Positions 7,774-16,579 of a DNA stretch of 64,000 nt are shown here, one piece after another. Made by a program: the position numbers and the translations under genes. Numbering within the stretch: the stretch's first letter is position 1; each line of letters opens with the position of its first letter. Under the pieces are notes generated by a model. The model was not told the origin of the DNA, did not search any database, and saw only the letters and a program-made list of their open reading frames with translations. The stretch is taken from contig JAFWZZ010000029.1 in the NCBI GenBank assembly GCA_017522185.1, positions 62,001 through 126,000 of the forward strand, given 5' to 3'. Source of the stretch: Bacillota bacterium (GTDB taxonomy: Bacteria > Bacillota > Clostridia > Peptostreptococcales > Anaerovoracaceae).

Positions 7774-9783
7774 ATGAACTTTATTGCTCCTATCGCTGCT
7801 GCAATCGCTCTGGTCGTGGCTTTCTGCCTGTCCAGCTGGATTTCCAAAGCAGACGAAGGTAATGACAGAATGAAAGAAATTTCCGGCTACATCAGAGAAG
7901 GTGCTATGGCATTCTTAAAGAGAGAATACAAGTCCATGGCTATCGTAATTGTAATCCTGTTCGTACTGATCGGTTTAGGTCTGAAGAGCTGGACAACTGC
8001 TATCCTGTATGTAATCGGTGCCCTGTTATCCGTATTAGCTGGTTACTTCGGCATGAACGTTGCGACTAAGGGTAACGTTAGAACTGCTGCAGCTGCTATG
8101 GATCACGGTATGCCTAAGGCTCTGAAGATTGCTTTCAGATCCGGTGCGGTAATGGGTCTGTGCGTAACAGGTTTAGGCCTGTTAGGTTTAGGCGTTGTAT
8201 TTGTTGTATTAGACTTAGCTACAGTTGTTGAATGTATCACAGGTTTTGGTCTGGGTGCTTCCTCCATGGCTCTGTTCGGCAGAGTAGGCGGCGGTATCTA
8301 CACAAAGGCTGCTGACGTTGGCGCTGACTTAGTAGGTAAGGTTGAAGCTGGTATTCCGGAAGACGACCCAAGAAACCCTGCTGTAATCGCTGACAACGTA
8401 GGTGACAACGTAGGTGACGTTGCAGGTATGGGTTCCGACTTATTCGAATCTTATGTTGGTTCCATCATTTCTGCAATCACATTATCCGCTGTAGCTGTAT
8501 CCACAGCTGCTGAAACTGCAACATTCTCCCAGACAACTGCTGCTGTATTCCCATTGATTTTATCTGCTATCGGTCTGATTGCTTCCGTAATCGGTATTAT
8601 GATGGTAAAGGGTAACGACAATACAAACCCTGCTAAGGCATTAAACATGGGTACTTACATCTCCGGCGTAATCGTAATTATCGCTGCTGTATTATTATCC
8701 AAGAACTTAATGGGTGACTACAGCTACGCTTTAGCTATCATCGCTGGTCTGGCTGCTGGTATCGCTATCGGTAAGATCACAGAAGTTTACACTTCCGGTG
8801 ACTTCAAGCATGTTCAGGAAATCGCTGATCAGTCTCAGACTGGTGCTGCTACTACTATCATCTCCGGTTTAGGTGTTGGTATGATGTCCACATTATGGCC
8901 AATCCTGTTCATCTGTGTTGCTACTTATGTTGCATACATCTGTGCAGGCGTATATGGTATCGCATTAGCTGCTGTTGGTATGTTATCCACTGGTGGTATG
9001 ACTATCGCTGTTGACGCTTACGGTCCAGTATCCGATAATGCTGGTGGTATTGCAGAAATGTCCGAATTACCACACGAAGTTAGAGAAATCACTGACAAGT
9101 TAGACGCTGTTGGTAACACAACTGCTGCTATCGGTAAGGGTTTCGCGATCGGTTCCGCTGCATTAACTGCTCTGGCTCTGTTCGTATCCTATGCAGAAGT
9201 TGCTAAGATTGAAACAATCAACTTATTAAACCCAATCGTAATCATCGGTCTGTTCATCGGTGCTATGCTGCCATTCCTGTTCTCTGCTATGACAATGAAC
9301 TCCGTAGGTAAGGCTGCTAACCAGATGATCGAAGAAGTTAGAAGACAGTTCAGAGAAAAACCAGGTATCATGGCTGGTACAGAAAAGCCAGACCACGCTA
9401 GATGTGTAGACATCTCCACTGGTGCTGCTCTGAAGGAAATGATCACTCCAGGTGTAATGGCTATCGCTGCTCCTCTGGCTGTTGGTTTCTTATTAGGTGC
9501 TGAAGCATTAGCTGGTCTGTTAGGCGGTGCATTAGCTGCAGGTGTTCTGTTAGCTATCATGATGTCCAACGCTGGTGGTGCTTGGGATAACGCTAAGAAG
9601 AACATCGAAGAAGGTCACTTCGGCGGCAAGGGTTCCGAACCTCACAAGGCTGCTGTTGTAGGTGATACTGTAGGTGACCCATTCAAGGATACTTCCGGTC
9701 CATCCATCAACATCTTAATCAAGCTGATGACTATCGTTTCCGTAGTATTTGCTCCAATGTTTGGTGCAGGTCTGTTAGGCTAA
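7774..9783 (+). CDS. hppA: membrane-bound ion-translocating pyrophosphatase (K+-dependent type)
   Basis: Couples PPi hydrolysis to ion export across the cell membrane. It is 669 residues with about 16 membrane helices. The PPi-binding motif is [19 protein letters not shown], followed by paired acidic segments [14 protein letters not shown] and the C-terminal [11 protein letters not shown] and [13 protein letters not shown]. The segment [10 protein letters not shown] near residue 450 has alanine and glycine at the two positions that mark K+-stimulated enzymes; K+-independent ones have K and T. The ion gate reads SDLFESY, with glutamate three residues after aspartate, as in Na+-pumping enzymes. 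Codon use is very narrow, so expression is probably high. A GGAGGT site precedes it; a weak promoter (TTGTTA-16-TATTAT) may lie at 7717-7744. Confidence 0.96.
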   Translation: MNFIAPIAAAIALVVAFCLSSWISKADEGNDRMKEISGYIREGAMAFLKREYKSMAIVIVILFVLIGLGLKSWTTAILYVIGALLSVLAGYFGMNVATKGNVRTAAAAMDHGMPKALKIAFRSGAVMGLCVTGLGLLGLGVVFVVLDLATVVECITGFGLGASSMALFGRVGGGIYTKAADVGADLVGKVEAGIPEDDPRNPAVIADNVGDNVGDVAGMGSDLFESYVGSIISAITLSAVAVSTAAETATFSQTTAAVFPLILSAIGLIASVIGIMMVKGNDNTNPAKALNMGTYISGVIVIIAAVLLSKNLMGDYSYALAIIAGLAAGIAIGKITEVYTSGDFKHVQEIADQSQTGAATTIISGLGVGMMSTLWPILFICVATYVAYICAGVYGIALAAVGMLSTGGMTIAVDAYGPVSDNAGGIAEMSELPHEVREITDKLDAVGNTTAAIGKGFAIGSAALTALALFVSYAEVAKIETINLLNPIVIIGLFIGAMLPFLFSAMTMNSVGKAANQMIEEVRRQFREKPGIMAGTEKPDHARCVDISTGAALKEMITPGVMAIAAPLAVGFLLGAEALAGLLGGALAAGVLLAIMMSNAGGAWDNAKKNIEEGHFGGKGSEPHKAAVVGDTVGDPFKDTSGPSINILIKLMTIVSVVFAPMFGAGLLG

Positions 9784-9808
9784 TTGATCATCAATAAATA
9801 ATGACTTT

Positions 9809-9855
9809 AAAGGATTTGGAGAGTCTCATTAGAGACATCCAAATCCTTTTTTGTT
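9809..9855 (+). terminator. rho-independent terminator of hppA
   Basis: AAAGGATTTGGA pairs perfectly with TCCAAATCCTTT, with an inner GTCTC/GAGAC stem, followed by TTTTGTT. It is one of the strongest hairpins in the window. Confidence 0.9.
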
Positions 9856-9920
9856 ATATGTGGAAATATTAGAGAGGGTCCTGTATAATAAAAGAAAGAT
9901 TGATACATGGAGCTGATTTT

Positions 9921-10415
9921 ATGGCAAAGAAGGATAAAACGAAAGAGATAAAAACCAATGCTGTCCGAATGGTAGAGGCAGCAGGTATTGACTATACACT
10001 TCACACCTACGATGCGCCGGAAGGCTTCCTGGATGGTGTTTCTGTGGCAGCACAGACGGGAAAGAATCAGGAACAGGTTTTTAAGACCCTGGTTACGGTG
10101 GGGCACAGCAAAGAGCACTATGTCTGCGTCATCCCTGTGGCTGAAGAACTTGACTTTAAGAAAGCTGCGAAGCATTTCGGAGAGAAAAACATCGAGATGA
10201 TTCACGCCAGGGACATTACAGCAATTACGGGCTATATCAAAGGCGGCTGCTCTCCTGTAGGCATGAAAAAACCGTTCAAAACAGCCATAGACTGGACTGC
10301 AGAGCTGCAGGATACTATTTGTGTCAGCGGGGGAAAAGTCGGCTTACAGATGGAATTGGAGCCCAATAAGCTGGCTGCATTAGTTGGAGCGGAGTTTACA
10401 GATCTAACGAAATAG
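9921..10415 (+). CDS. ybaK: Cys-tRNA(Pro)/Cys-tRNA(Cys) deacylase, YbaK type
   Basis: A trans-editing enzyme that hydrolyses mischarged aminoacyl-tRNA. It is 164 residues from the ATG at 9921, which has TGGAG eight bases upstream; an in-frame TTG at 9900 is a less likely start. The fold motifs are visible: TLHTYDAPEG near the N-terminus, GKNQEQVFKTLVTVG with the catalytic lysine, the HARDITAITGYIKGGCSPVGMKK substrate loop, and ICVSGGKVGLQMEL at the end. The GCSPVGMKK segment is characteristic of YbaK/EbsC as opposed to ProX or the INS domain. It is monocistronic, bounded by terminators on both sides. Confidence 0.9.
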   Translation: MAKKDKTKEIKTNAVRMVEAAGIDYTLHTYDAPEGFLDGVSVAAQTGKNQEQVFKTLVTVGHSKEHYVCVIPVAEELDFKKAAKHFGEKNIEMIHARDITAITGYIKGGCSPVGMKKPFKTAIDWTAELQDTICVSGGKVGLQMELEPNKLAALVGAEFTDLTK

Positions 10416-10422
10416 GACAAAG

Positions 10423-10462
10423 AAAAGACGATTTCATTGGATATCATGAAATCGTCTTTTTT
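10423..10462. terminator. bidirectional terminator between ybaK and azlD
   Basis: AAAAGACGATTTCAT, an 8-base loop and ATGAAATCGTCTTTT form a perfect 15-bp stem with T-runs on both strands. It separates convergent genes. Confidence 0.9.
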
Positions 10463-10467
10463 GATAA

Positions 10468-10776
10468 TTATATTAATAATTCTGTTATATAAACGGCGAT
10501 GCAGGATGCTAATGCTACCTTAAACAGATTGCCATCTTTGTATGCTACGATAACAGCGACAACAAATGCGGCAATTCCGGATATCAGGTTGCTGGTAGCT
10601 GTAATAATGGCCGGGAAAGCCATGACAGATAAAGTCACATAGGGAACATAATACAAAAATGAATAAATAAACGTATTCGTAATCTCACCCTTGATGAATG
10701 TCAGCGGCAGTGCTCTGATTGCGTAGAGTGTCAAAGATGCCACCAGTAAATAGATGTAAATATTATTGTCTAACAT
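10468..10776 (-). CDS. azlD: branched-chain amino acid exporter, small subunit AzlD
   Basis: A 102-residue membrane protein with about three to four helices, and the partner of AzlC. The sequence has the AzlD-like layout (LTLYAIRALPLTFI, YVPYVTLSVMAFPAII, then an alanine/valine-rich helix and AYKDGNLFKVALASCIAVYI). I choose the ATG at 10776, which has GGAGG nine bases upstream; the GTG at 10782 is too close to that site. It overlaps the 3' end of azlC by 14 bases, so the two are translationally coupled. The pair exports branched-chain amino acids or analogues; the exact substrate is not visible. Confidence 0.88.
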   Translation of the reverse strand: MLDNNIYIYLLVASLTLYAIRALPLTFIKGEITNTFIYSFLYYVPYVTLSVMAFPAIITATSNLISGIAAFVVAVIVAYKDGNLFKVALASCIAVYITELLI

Positions 10777-11503
10777 CTTCACAGGCCTCCTTGCTTAACA
10801 GACTTTCCGGCTGTACCGGTCTAATGATTGCTGCGGCTGATGCGATAATTAAAGTTAAAATGATAATCTTTGTGCCTGAAGACATTGTGTTAAGTACAGG
10901 CAGTACTGTAGAAAGTGCACTTGCCGCCATGGAAACTAACACAACGATTGCGATGGTTTTACTTTCCCTGGATGGAGGAATGACAACGGCGATAAACATG
11001 CCATAGAGAGCAACTCCAAAAGCACTGGAAAGGCTTAACGGCAGGATATTACCGACTGCAGCACCCAGCATAGTACCGATGAGCCAGGCAGGGGAGCCAA
11101 CAGACATAGCACCCAAAGGGTAAAATGGGTTTAGCTCACCTTTGACTGAAACGGAAATACCGAAGATTTCATCAGTGACAAAGTATGACATGAGCATTCT
11201 CTGCCATAACGGTGTGTTTGGATTCAGCTTCTGTGAAAGTGCGCAGGACATCAAAAAATACCGGATATTGATGACAAACATGGCACCAATCATGGCGATG
11301 TATCCGGCTTGTTCGGCGATGACTGTCATAGCAGCAAACTGACCTGCTGATGCGTGTAACATAAATGACATCAGTCCCGACTGTGCAATGGTCATGCCCA
11401 TATTTTTTGCCGCAATGCCAAGGGTAAAGGCTACGGCAAAGTATCCCATAGCAATGGGGATACCGTCTTTGATTCCCTGTAAGTAATTCTTGTTCTTGTC
11501 CAT
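10763..11503 (-). CDS. azlC: branched-chain amino acid permease, large subunit AzlC
   Basis: A 246-residue multi-pass membrane protein. Its start (GIKDGIPIAMGYFAVAFTLGIAAKNMG) and the segments SGLMSFMLHASAGQFAA and NIRYFLMSCALSQKL match the AzlC family well. About seven to eight helices are predicted. It works with AzlD as an exporter of branched-chain amino acids, known in Bacillus from azaleucine resistance. No lrp/azlB regulator is next to it. The ribosome site before the start at 11503 is weak. Confidence 0.92.
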   Translation of the reverse strand: MDKNKNYLQGIKDGIPIAMGYFAVAFTLGIAAKNMGMTIAQSGLMSFMLHASAGQFAAMTVIAEQAGYIAMIGAMFVINIRYFLMSCALSQKLNPNTPLWQRMLMSYFVTDEIFGISVSVKGELNPFYPLGAMSVGSPAWLIGTMLGAAVGNILPLSLSSAFGVALYGMFIAVVIPPSRESKTIAIVVLVSMAASALSTVLPVLNTMSSGTKIIILTLIIASAAAIIRPVQPESLLSKEACEDVRQ

Positions 11504-11539
11504 ATGAATATTCTAATATATTGTTTTCGTGAAAGCAAT

Positions 11540-11572
11540 AGAAAACCCGCCTGGCATTACGCTAAGCGGGTT
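11540..11572 (-). terminator. rho-independent terminator of the crotonase gene
   Basis: On the minus strand AACCCGC, a 15-base loop and GCGGGTT are followed by TTCTATTG. It lies 35 bases past the crotonase stop. Confidence 0.75.
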
Positions 11573-11606
11573 GTTCGTTTTGTTGACAAAAATTACAGTT
11601 ATGTAA

Positions 11607-12395
11607 TTACTTGTTCTGGAATGGTTCCTTAACCTTTTCCTTGTTCTTATCTAAGAAGAATGCCATACCGTACTTCTGGTCTTCTGTTTCGAAGCAGGAG
11701 CCGAATAATTTTTCTTCGATTACGATTGCTTCGTCCATGTCAACCTGCAGACCATCGTTGATAGCTTTCTTGGAAGCTCTTACTGCGATAGGAGCCTGCT
11801 TTGCGATACCTGCAGCCATCTTTTCTGCAGCTGGCATTAATTCTTCTAATGGATATACAGCGTTTACTAAGCCGATTCTGTAAGCTTCTGCAGCCTTGAT
11901 GTTCTTAGCAGTGTAGATTAACTGCTTTGCCATACCTGGGGAAACCAGACGAGCTAATCTCTGTGTACCGCCAAAACCTGGAGTGATGCCCAGGCCAACT
12001 TCAGGCTGACCGAATACTGCGTTTTCTGCACAGATTCTGATGTCACAGCTCATAGCGATTTCGCAGCCGCCGCCCAGTGCGAATCCGTTAACTGCAGCGA
12101 TAACAGGAATAGGGAATGTTTCCAGCTTTCTGAAAACGTCGTTACCTTTCTTACCGAAAGCTTCGCCTTCTTCCTTAGTTAAAGTGCTCATTTCACCGAT
12201 GTCAGCACCTGCAACGAAAGATTTTTCGCCAGCACCTGTCACGATCAGACATCTAACTGCTTCTAAATCAACAGCATCTAAAACTGCATCCAGTTCCTGT
12301 AAAACAGCACTGTTTAATGCGTTCAGAGCCTTAGGTCTGTTAATTGTGATATAGCCAACCTGGCCTTTTACTTCGTATAAAACATTTTCGAACAT
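11607..12395 (-). CDS. crt: enoyl-CoA hydratase / 3-hydroxybutyryl-CoA dehydratase (crotonase)
   Basis: Hydrates or dehydrates short 3-hydroxyacyl-CoA, as in butyrate formation. It is 262 residues from the ATG at 12395, which has AAAGGAAG seven bases upstream; an upstream in-frame start is not conserved. The oxyanion-hole and catalytic segments are present: VAGADIGEM, NGFALGGGCEIAMSCDIRI with a catalytic Glu, FGQPEVGLGITPGFGGTQRL with the second catalytic Glu, and the CoA-binding end. These match clostridial Crt. The usual neighbours (bcd, etfAB, hbd, thl) are absent, so the gene is isolated from any butyrate operon. The residues alone do not separate Crt from other short-chain enoyl-CoA hydratases. 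Confidence 0.88.
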   Translation of the reverse strand: MFENVLYEVKGQVGYITINRPKALNALNSAVLQELDAVLDAVDLEAVRCLIVTGAGEKSFVAGADIGEMSTLTKEEGEAFGKKGNDVFRKLETFPIPVIAAVNGFALGGGCEIAMSCDIRICAENAVFGQPEVGLGITPGFGGTQRLARLVSPGMAKQLIYTAKNIKAAEAYRIGLVNAVYPLEELMPAAEKMAAGIAKQAPIAVRASKKAINDGLQVDMDEAIVIEEKLFGSCFETEDQKYGMAFFLDKNKEKVKEPFQNK

Positions 12396-12449
12396 TTCAA
12401 TTCTTCCTTTCTTGTTGAAAAAATTATCCATTGTTAATAATATAACATT

Positions 12450-13091
12450 TTATAACTGCTTTTTCAACCCTTCCAGTGCTTTCTTTACCGGCGGAAGAGA
12501 AATAATTACGACGGTCAGGACGCCTTCTGCGGCCAGATATGTGAAGTTATAGAACAAAGACCAGGTCACGGCGTTAAATCCCTCTGGCGCATAGGCACCG
12601 AAGAAGACGATACCGGAGATTACGGCACATACATAGCGGGCGAAGAGGCCCAGGGTATATCCCTTTACCAGCCCGTTATTCTGGTGACGGCAAAGGCCGG
12701 AAAGTCCCAGTGCACCGAAGGCAAAGGGATAGTCAACCAGAAGCTGAACCGGGTGGATGATATACGGACCGAAAATCAAATTCAGAAGACCTACACACAT
12801 GCCTGCCATCACGCCGCGTCTTGTACCAAGGAAATAGCCGCAAAGTGCAATCGGCAGCATGGAAAACACGGTAACGGTACCGCCGTAAGGCATTTCAAAC
12901 AGCTTTAACATGCCCAGTCCGGTGGCAAGTGCCACGAGAAGGGCAGAGAGTGTAACCGCTTTCGTGTCAGCTCTCTGATTCTTTTCTTCTTTGCTTGGGA
13001 TTAAAATAAACAGAAACATGATGGCGATGACGCCGATGGTCACAATCTGACCGGAAGTGGATTCGAAGAATCCCTGTAAGTTTTCAAACAT
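12450..13091 (-). CDS. thiT: thiamine ECF transporter substrate-binding subunit ThiT
   Basis: A 213-residue membrane S-component that binds thiamine and works with a shared ECF AAT module encoded elsewhere. After an N-terminal helix (about residues 15-32) come six further hydrophobic helices. The loop between them has LFEMPYGGTVTVFSMLPI, and later GPYIIHPVQLLVDYPFAFG, FARYVCAVISGIVFFGAYAPEG and WSLFYNFTYLAAE, which are the thiamine-contact regions of ThiT/YuaJ. A TPP riboswitch lies 80 bases upstream on the same strand, in agreement. The extra N-terminal helix before the S-component core is longer than in the Lactococcus protein. Confidence 0.93.
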   Translation of the reverse strand: MFENLQGFFESTSGQIVTIGVIAIMFLFILIPSKEEKNQRADTKAVTLSALLVALATGLGMLKLFEMPYGGTVTVFSMLPIALCGYFLGTRRGVMAGMCVGLLNLIFGPYIIHPVQLLVDYPFAFGALGLSGLCRHQNNGLVKGYTLGLFARYVCAVISGIVFFGAYAPEGFNAVTWSLFYNFTYLAAEGVLTVVIISLPPVKKALEGLKKQL

Positions 13092-13097
13092 AAAAAT

Positions 13098-13127
13098 ACC
13101 TCCAATATGAATATATGGAGGGGAACT
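13098..13127 (-). promoter_or_regulatory. Shine-Dalgarno-sequestering hairpin of thiT
   Basis: On the minus strand the thiT ribosome site TGGAGGT is preceded by its near-perfect complement CCTCCATAT, with a four-base loop and one bulged T. The upstream arm is contiguous with AGTTCCCCT, which can instead pair with AGGGGAG at the 5' edge of the TPP aptamer. This arrangement suits control of translation initiation by the riboswitch. Confidence 0.55.
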
Positions 13128-13170
13128 GAATGTACAGACACGAGTGTCTGCACTACATATGCAAAATATC

Positions 13171-13253
13171 CGCTTCCCTACGGCAGTACTAACTGCATCA
13201 GGTGTTGAGGGTCTGGGCTCCTAGGCACCCATTCTCAGCGAAAGCTCCCCTAG
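13171..13253 (-). ncRNA. TPP riboswitch (thi-box aptamer)
   Basis: On the minus strand the order is AGGGGAGC, then GCTGAGA, a P3-like stem (GGGTGCC and GGAGCCCAGACCC), then ACACCTGATGCAGTTAGTACTG, then CCGTAGGGAAGCGG. These are the conserved blocks of the thi-box: GGGG-GC, CTGAGA, the ACCTGAT core and GTAGGGAA. Both the pyrimidine-sensing CTGAGA and the diphosphate-sensing loop are intact. It lies between thiN and thiT, downstream of thiN in the direction of transcription, so it should control thiT but not thiN. Confidence 0.95.
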
Positions 13254-13280
13254 CTAGAATATAAAATACGCGTTATTCGA

Positions 13281-13907
13281 TTATTTGTCAATATCTTTTG
13301 ATAAAATGACCAAAAGTTTTCCACTTGAAAATGATATTTCAGCTGCATCTGCAGTGATTTCGTTGCTAACGCCCAGACTGGTTTCGTGGGTCAGAAAATG
13401 ATCTTCCAATGGGTATTTTACACCGCGCAGCGTCACGTTTTCTGCAAAATCCCCATAGGAAATCACGCCCAGATATTTGTATGGATTTTTTGCAATTTCA
13501 TATCGTCCGGCGCAGACCATACGCACGTAGTTCTGACCGTCAACAAAAGCAAGATGATTCATTTTACCGCAGTATTTGGCCATTACGCCCAGGTTTCCCA
13601 TGGTGTGGTCGAATCGTCCGCCCAGACCACCCAGAACCGTAATATGGTCAAATCCCAGTCCGACTGCCATGTCGACGGCGGCTTCCGTATCTGTCATATC
13701 CTTTTCCATAGGAAGTCTGATGATACCAGGGGCATCCGGCATTTCCACGGAATCGTAGTCTCCAATGAGATGGGTAGGGTACAAGCCGAGTTTTCCGGCA
13801 ATCAAAAGTCCGCCGTCGGCGCAGATGACTGCATCAAAACCGGCAAAGTCCAAATCTATATGTTCTAAATGCTCCACGTGAGCTGTAACAATCAATGCTT
13901 TCTTCAT
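13281..13907 (-). CDS. thiN: thiamine pyrophosphokinase
   Basis: Converts thiamine to thiamine pyrophosphate with ATP. It is 208 residues from the ATG at 13907 (GGAGAG upstream); the frame also has a TTG four codons earlier. Motifs: ICADGGLLIAGKLGLYPTHLIGDYDS near the N-terminus with the metal-binding aspartates, EKDMTDTEAAVDMA, and ILGG-type VLGGLGGRFDHTMGN in the middle. These are diagnostic of ThiN/TPK. It shares strand and region with thiT, so uptake and activation of thiamine are encoded together, with the riboswitch between the two genes. Confidence 0.95.
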   Translation of the reverse strand: MKKALIVTAHVEHLEHIDLDFAGFDAVICADGGLLIAGKLGLYPTHLIGDYDSVEMPDAPGIIRLPMEKDMTDTEAAVDMAVGLGFDHITVLGGLGGRFDHTMGNLGVMAKYCGKMNHLAFVDGQNYVRMVCAGRYEIAKNPYKYLGVISYGDFAENVTLRGVKYPLEDHFLTHETSLGVSNEITADAAEISFSSGKLLVILSKDIDK

Positions 13908-13997
13908 AGCTCTCTCCAATTATCTTGAGTTCTTCCGCATGATATTATATAATAATTCTAAGTCATTGAAAAGATAATTTCAATAGGAGGGACGTTT

Positions 13998-14783
13998 ATG
14001 GATTTTATCGTAAGAGAAAAATGCTCGGAGATGAAGGCACTTGCCAGAATGGCTCTGAGAAACAATTGGGGGAAGATTGTCTTAGCCATGGCAATCTATT
14101 ATCTTCTGCTGATTACCATTCCATTGGCAATCGATGAGCTGATACCGGGAGCGACCATTTCACAGTATGACCCGCTGCTGGAGGAAACCATGGAGTATCC
14201 GCTGGTATCTACGCTGTATACTGCGCTGCTGGCAGGGGTATTTGAAGTTGGACTCTACAGTTTCCTGATCTATTTTGTAAGAAGAAGGGAAATCAATGCA
14301 TCCCATCTCTTTGACGGGTTTGAACATATTGTGAAGGCGTTGTGGCTGTCTATCCGCATCGGATTCTTTGTATTCCTGTGGTCACTGCTGTTTATCATTC
14401 CCGGCATTATTGCGGCACTTCGGTATTCCCAGTCTTTTGCCGTGCTGGCAGATCATCCGGAATACTCTGCAGGACAGTGTATGGGCGTGTCCAAACAGTA
14501 CATGAAACAGAACAAAGGTAAGTATTTCTGCCTGATTCTCAGCCTCTTTGGCTGGGCACTACTGGCTGCTGTTCCGAGCGCATTGACACTTCTGCTGCCG
14601 GAAGTATTACTTGACGGAGTTGTATACGTTCTCATCGATTACGTACTGAGCATTCCGCATTTCTTCTTTTTGGCATACTTCAACACCAGCATGATTGTTT
14701 TCTATGAACTGGTATCCAGAAACCTGGTAGCAGCACCGAGAGAAGAGGCTGCAGAAGAAGTCAAAGATGAGTTTAATTTCTAA
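13998..14783 (+). CDS. DUF975 family membrane protein
   Basis: A 261-residue integral membrane protein of unknown function. About six helices are predicted. The family signature is visible in the middle: LSIRIGFFVFLWSLLFIIPG then ALRYSQSFAVLADHPEYSAG with QCMGVSKQYMKQNKGKYF, which I associate with DUF975 (YciC-like) proteins. The N-terminal 30 residues are a cytoplasmic amphipathic segment (MKALARMALRNNWGK), also typical. The C-terminus is acidic. A GGAGGG site precedes the start. It has its own terminator and no operon partner. Confidence 0.75.
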   Translation: MDFIVREKCSEMKALARMALRNNWGKIVLAMAIYYLLLITIPLAIDELIPGATISQYDPLLEETMEYPLVSTLYTALLAGVFEVGLYSFLIYFVRRREINASHLFDGFEHIVKALWLSIRIGFFVFLWSLLFIIPGIIAALRYSQSFAVLADHPEYSAGQCMGVSKQYMKQNKGKYFCLILSLFGWALLAAVPSALTLLLPEVLLDGVVYVLIDYVLSIPHFFFLAYFNTSMIVFYELVSRNLVAAPREEAAEEVKDEFNF

Positions 14784-14794
14784 TATGTATAGAG

Positions 14795-14824
14795 AAAACG
14801 CCTGGCTGACCGGGCGTTTTTTTC
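14795..14824 (+). terminator. rho-independent terminator of the DUF975 gene
   Basis: AAAACGCC with TGG, a short loop, CCG and GGCGTTTT are followed by further T. It lies 12 bases past the stop. Confidence 0.85.
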
Positions 14825-14893
14825 TTGCAGTTTTCACAGGGGAATGGCCGCACGAATAGTATAAAGAAGCAAATTATGATTGGAGGAATGAAC

Positions 14894-16006
14894 TTGGCTT
14901 TGACGCGTCACTATTTCCCCGGCAATAACACGCCGTTAGGGTTCTTTTCCTATTACGGATACATCTTAGGACAAAGAGAAGCAAACCGGATCATCTGCCT
15001 CAAAGGCGGCCCTGGAACAGGAAAATCCACATTTATGAAAAACATCGGAAAAAGACTGGAGCAGGAGGGGATAGCCGTCGATTATCTGCATTGTTCTGCC
15101 GATGAAAACTCACTGGACGGCATCCTGGTACCGGATAAGAATATTGCCATCGTCGACGGCACCAGCCCTCACGTTATCGATCCCAAGACACCTGGCGCAG
15201 TAGATTTTATCTTGAATTTTGGAGATTACTGGAATGAGAAACAAATTGGAGTCGAAAAGGAACGTATCATAGAACACAGTGAGGCCGGCTCCAGATGGTT
15301 TCATATAGGTTACGGGTATCTGCAGGCGGCGGGAGCCATTGGAAACAACATGTCCATGATACAGGAAGAGGGGATTGAGACTTCGGAACTATATGGATTT
15401 GCTTCCGATGTGATTCACAGGGAGTTACGCGGTTGTGAAATTTCCATGAAGCCGGGCCGTATCAAAAAATTCTTTGCTACGGCAATTACGCCTTATGGTT
15501 TCTACAACGGCATCAAAGATATTCTCACAGGAATCAGGAAAATCTATCTCATCAATGTGCCAGAAGGATACCGCAACCAGAGCTTTCTGCAGATGATTCT
15601 GGAGGGAGCGAAATACAGGGGACTTGATGTCTGGTGTTACTACTGCCCGATGGGACCGGAAGATAAGATTGAACATATCGTCATTCCACAGCTTTCACTG
15701 GCCTTTGTGACTACCAACTGCTGGCATGACGTGGAGCCTTGGGAACTGACAGAAACAGAAGGAGAGGAAAAGGAAATCACCTACTTGGATGTTTGTGATT
15801 ACCAGAGTTATTACTTTACGGAAATGAATAAGGAACTGCTGCTCACGCTGTCATCTCATTACGAGGATATGTTGCACGGCGCCGTATATGCTTTTTCAAA
15901 GGCAAAAGAAAACCATGATGCGGTAGAAGGATTCTACACTGGCACCATGGATTTTGAAGCTGTGAACCGGAAAGCCGTAGAGATACTGGATGAAATCCTA
16001 GGTTAA
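14894..16006 (+). CDS. P-loop ATPase of unknown function (PRK06851-like)
   Basis: A soluble protein of about 370 residues with a Walker A motif near its N-terminus (CLKGGPGTGKSTFM) and no membrane segment. Following blocks HCSADENSLDGILVPDKNIAIVDGTSPH and a second-half segment LINVPEGYRNQSFLQMI remind me of a Firmicutes family of uncharacterised ATPases. The protein seems to consist of a first P-loop domain and a second, related half that has lost its Walker A. The start is uncertain: a TTG at 14894 has GGAGG seven bases upstream, while the ATG at 14888 is too close to that site and the ATG at 14876 has a weak one. It overlaps the convergent mntP stop by 9 bases. Confidence 0.65.
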   Translation: MALTRHYFPGNNTPLGFFSYYGYILGQREANRIICLKGGPGTGKSTFMKNIGKRLEQEGIAVDYLHCSADENSLDGILVPDKNIAIVDGTSPHVIDPKTPGAVDFILNFGDYWNEKQIGVEKERIIEHSEAGSRWFHIGYGYLQAAGAIGNNMSMIQEEGIETSELYGFASDVIHRELRGCEISMKPGRIKKFFATAITPYGFYNGIKDILTGIRKIYLINVPEGYRNQSFLQMILEGAKYRGLDVWCYYCPMGPEDKIEHIVIPQLSLAFVTTNCWHDVEPWELTETEGEEKEITYLDVCDYQSYYFTEMNKELLLTLSSHYEDMLHGAVYAFSKAKENHDAVEGFYTGTMDFEAVNRKAVEILDEILG

Positions 16007-16576
16007 CAGCGTATGTTCTAACAGAATTTTAATACCGAGGCCGATAAGGATCAGTCCGCCTGCAAATTCGGCCTTGGATTTGAATTTCGCACCGAAGATG
16101 CTGCCGATTTTGATACCGACAGCGGAGAAGCAGAAGGTGGTGATACCGATAAAGGTAACGGCCCAAAGAATGTCGACGCGTAGAAACGCAAAGGTTACAC
16201 CTACTGCCAGGGCATCGATGCTGGTCGCAACGGCCATGAGAAACATGGTTCTGATGCCGAATGGATTGGATTCTTTCTCACTGCAGTATTCACAGTCATC
16301 ATCGTCGTCTAAGGCTTCTTTAATCATGTTACCGCCGATGAGGCCCAGCAGGATGAAAGCAATCCAATGATCGACAGCGATGATATATTCAGTGAAGGCG
16401 CTTCCCAAAGTATAGCCGATAAAGGGCATCAGCGCCTGAAATCCGCCAAACCAAAGTCCTGCGATACACATATGTCTGATTGTTGTCTTCGGTACCGACA
16501 GTCCTTTGCATATGGATACCGCGAAAGCGTCCATGGAAAGACCGACGGCCAATAAAAATAACTCAAATATTCCCAT
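15998..16576 (-). CDS. mntP: manganese efflux pump MntP
   Basis: A 192-residue membrane protein that exports Mn2+. It has six helices in two related halves. The metal-site motifs are GLSMDAFAVSICKG in the first half and VATSIDALAVGVTFAF in the second, matching the paired D-A-(F/L)-A-V of MntP. The cytoplasmic loop between the halves is acidic and contains a Cys pair (DDDDDCEYCSEKE). An AGGAG site precedes the start. It lies four bases downstream of the pseudouridine synthase gene and is probably in one operon with it, nadK and pepF. No yybP-ykoY Mn2+ riboswitch is seen upstream. Confidence 0.94.
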   Translation of the reverse strand: MGIFELFLLAVGLSMDAFAVSICKGLSVPKTTIRHMCIAGLWFGGFQALMPFIGYTLGSAFTEYIIAVDHWIAFILLGLIGGNMIKEALDDDDDCEYCSEKESNPFGIRTMFLMAVATSIDALAVGVTFAFLRVDILWAVTFIGITTFCFSAVGIKIGSIFGAKFKSKAEFAGGLILIGLGIKILLEHTLLT

Positions 16577-16579
16577 ATA

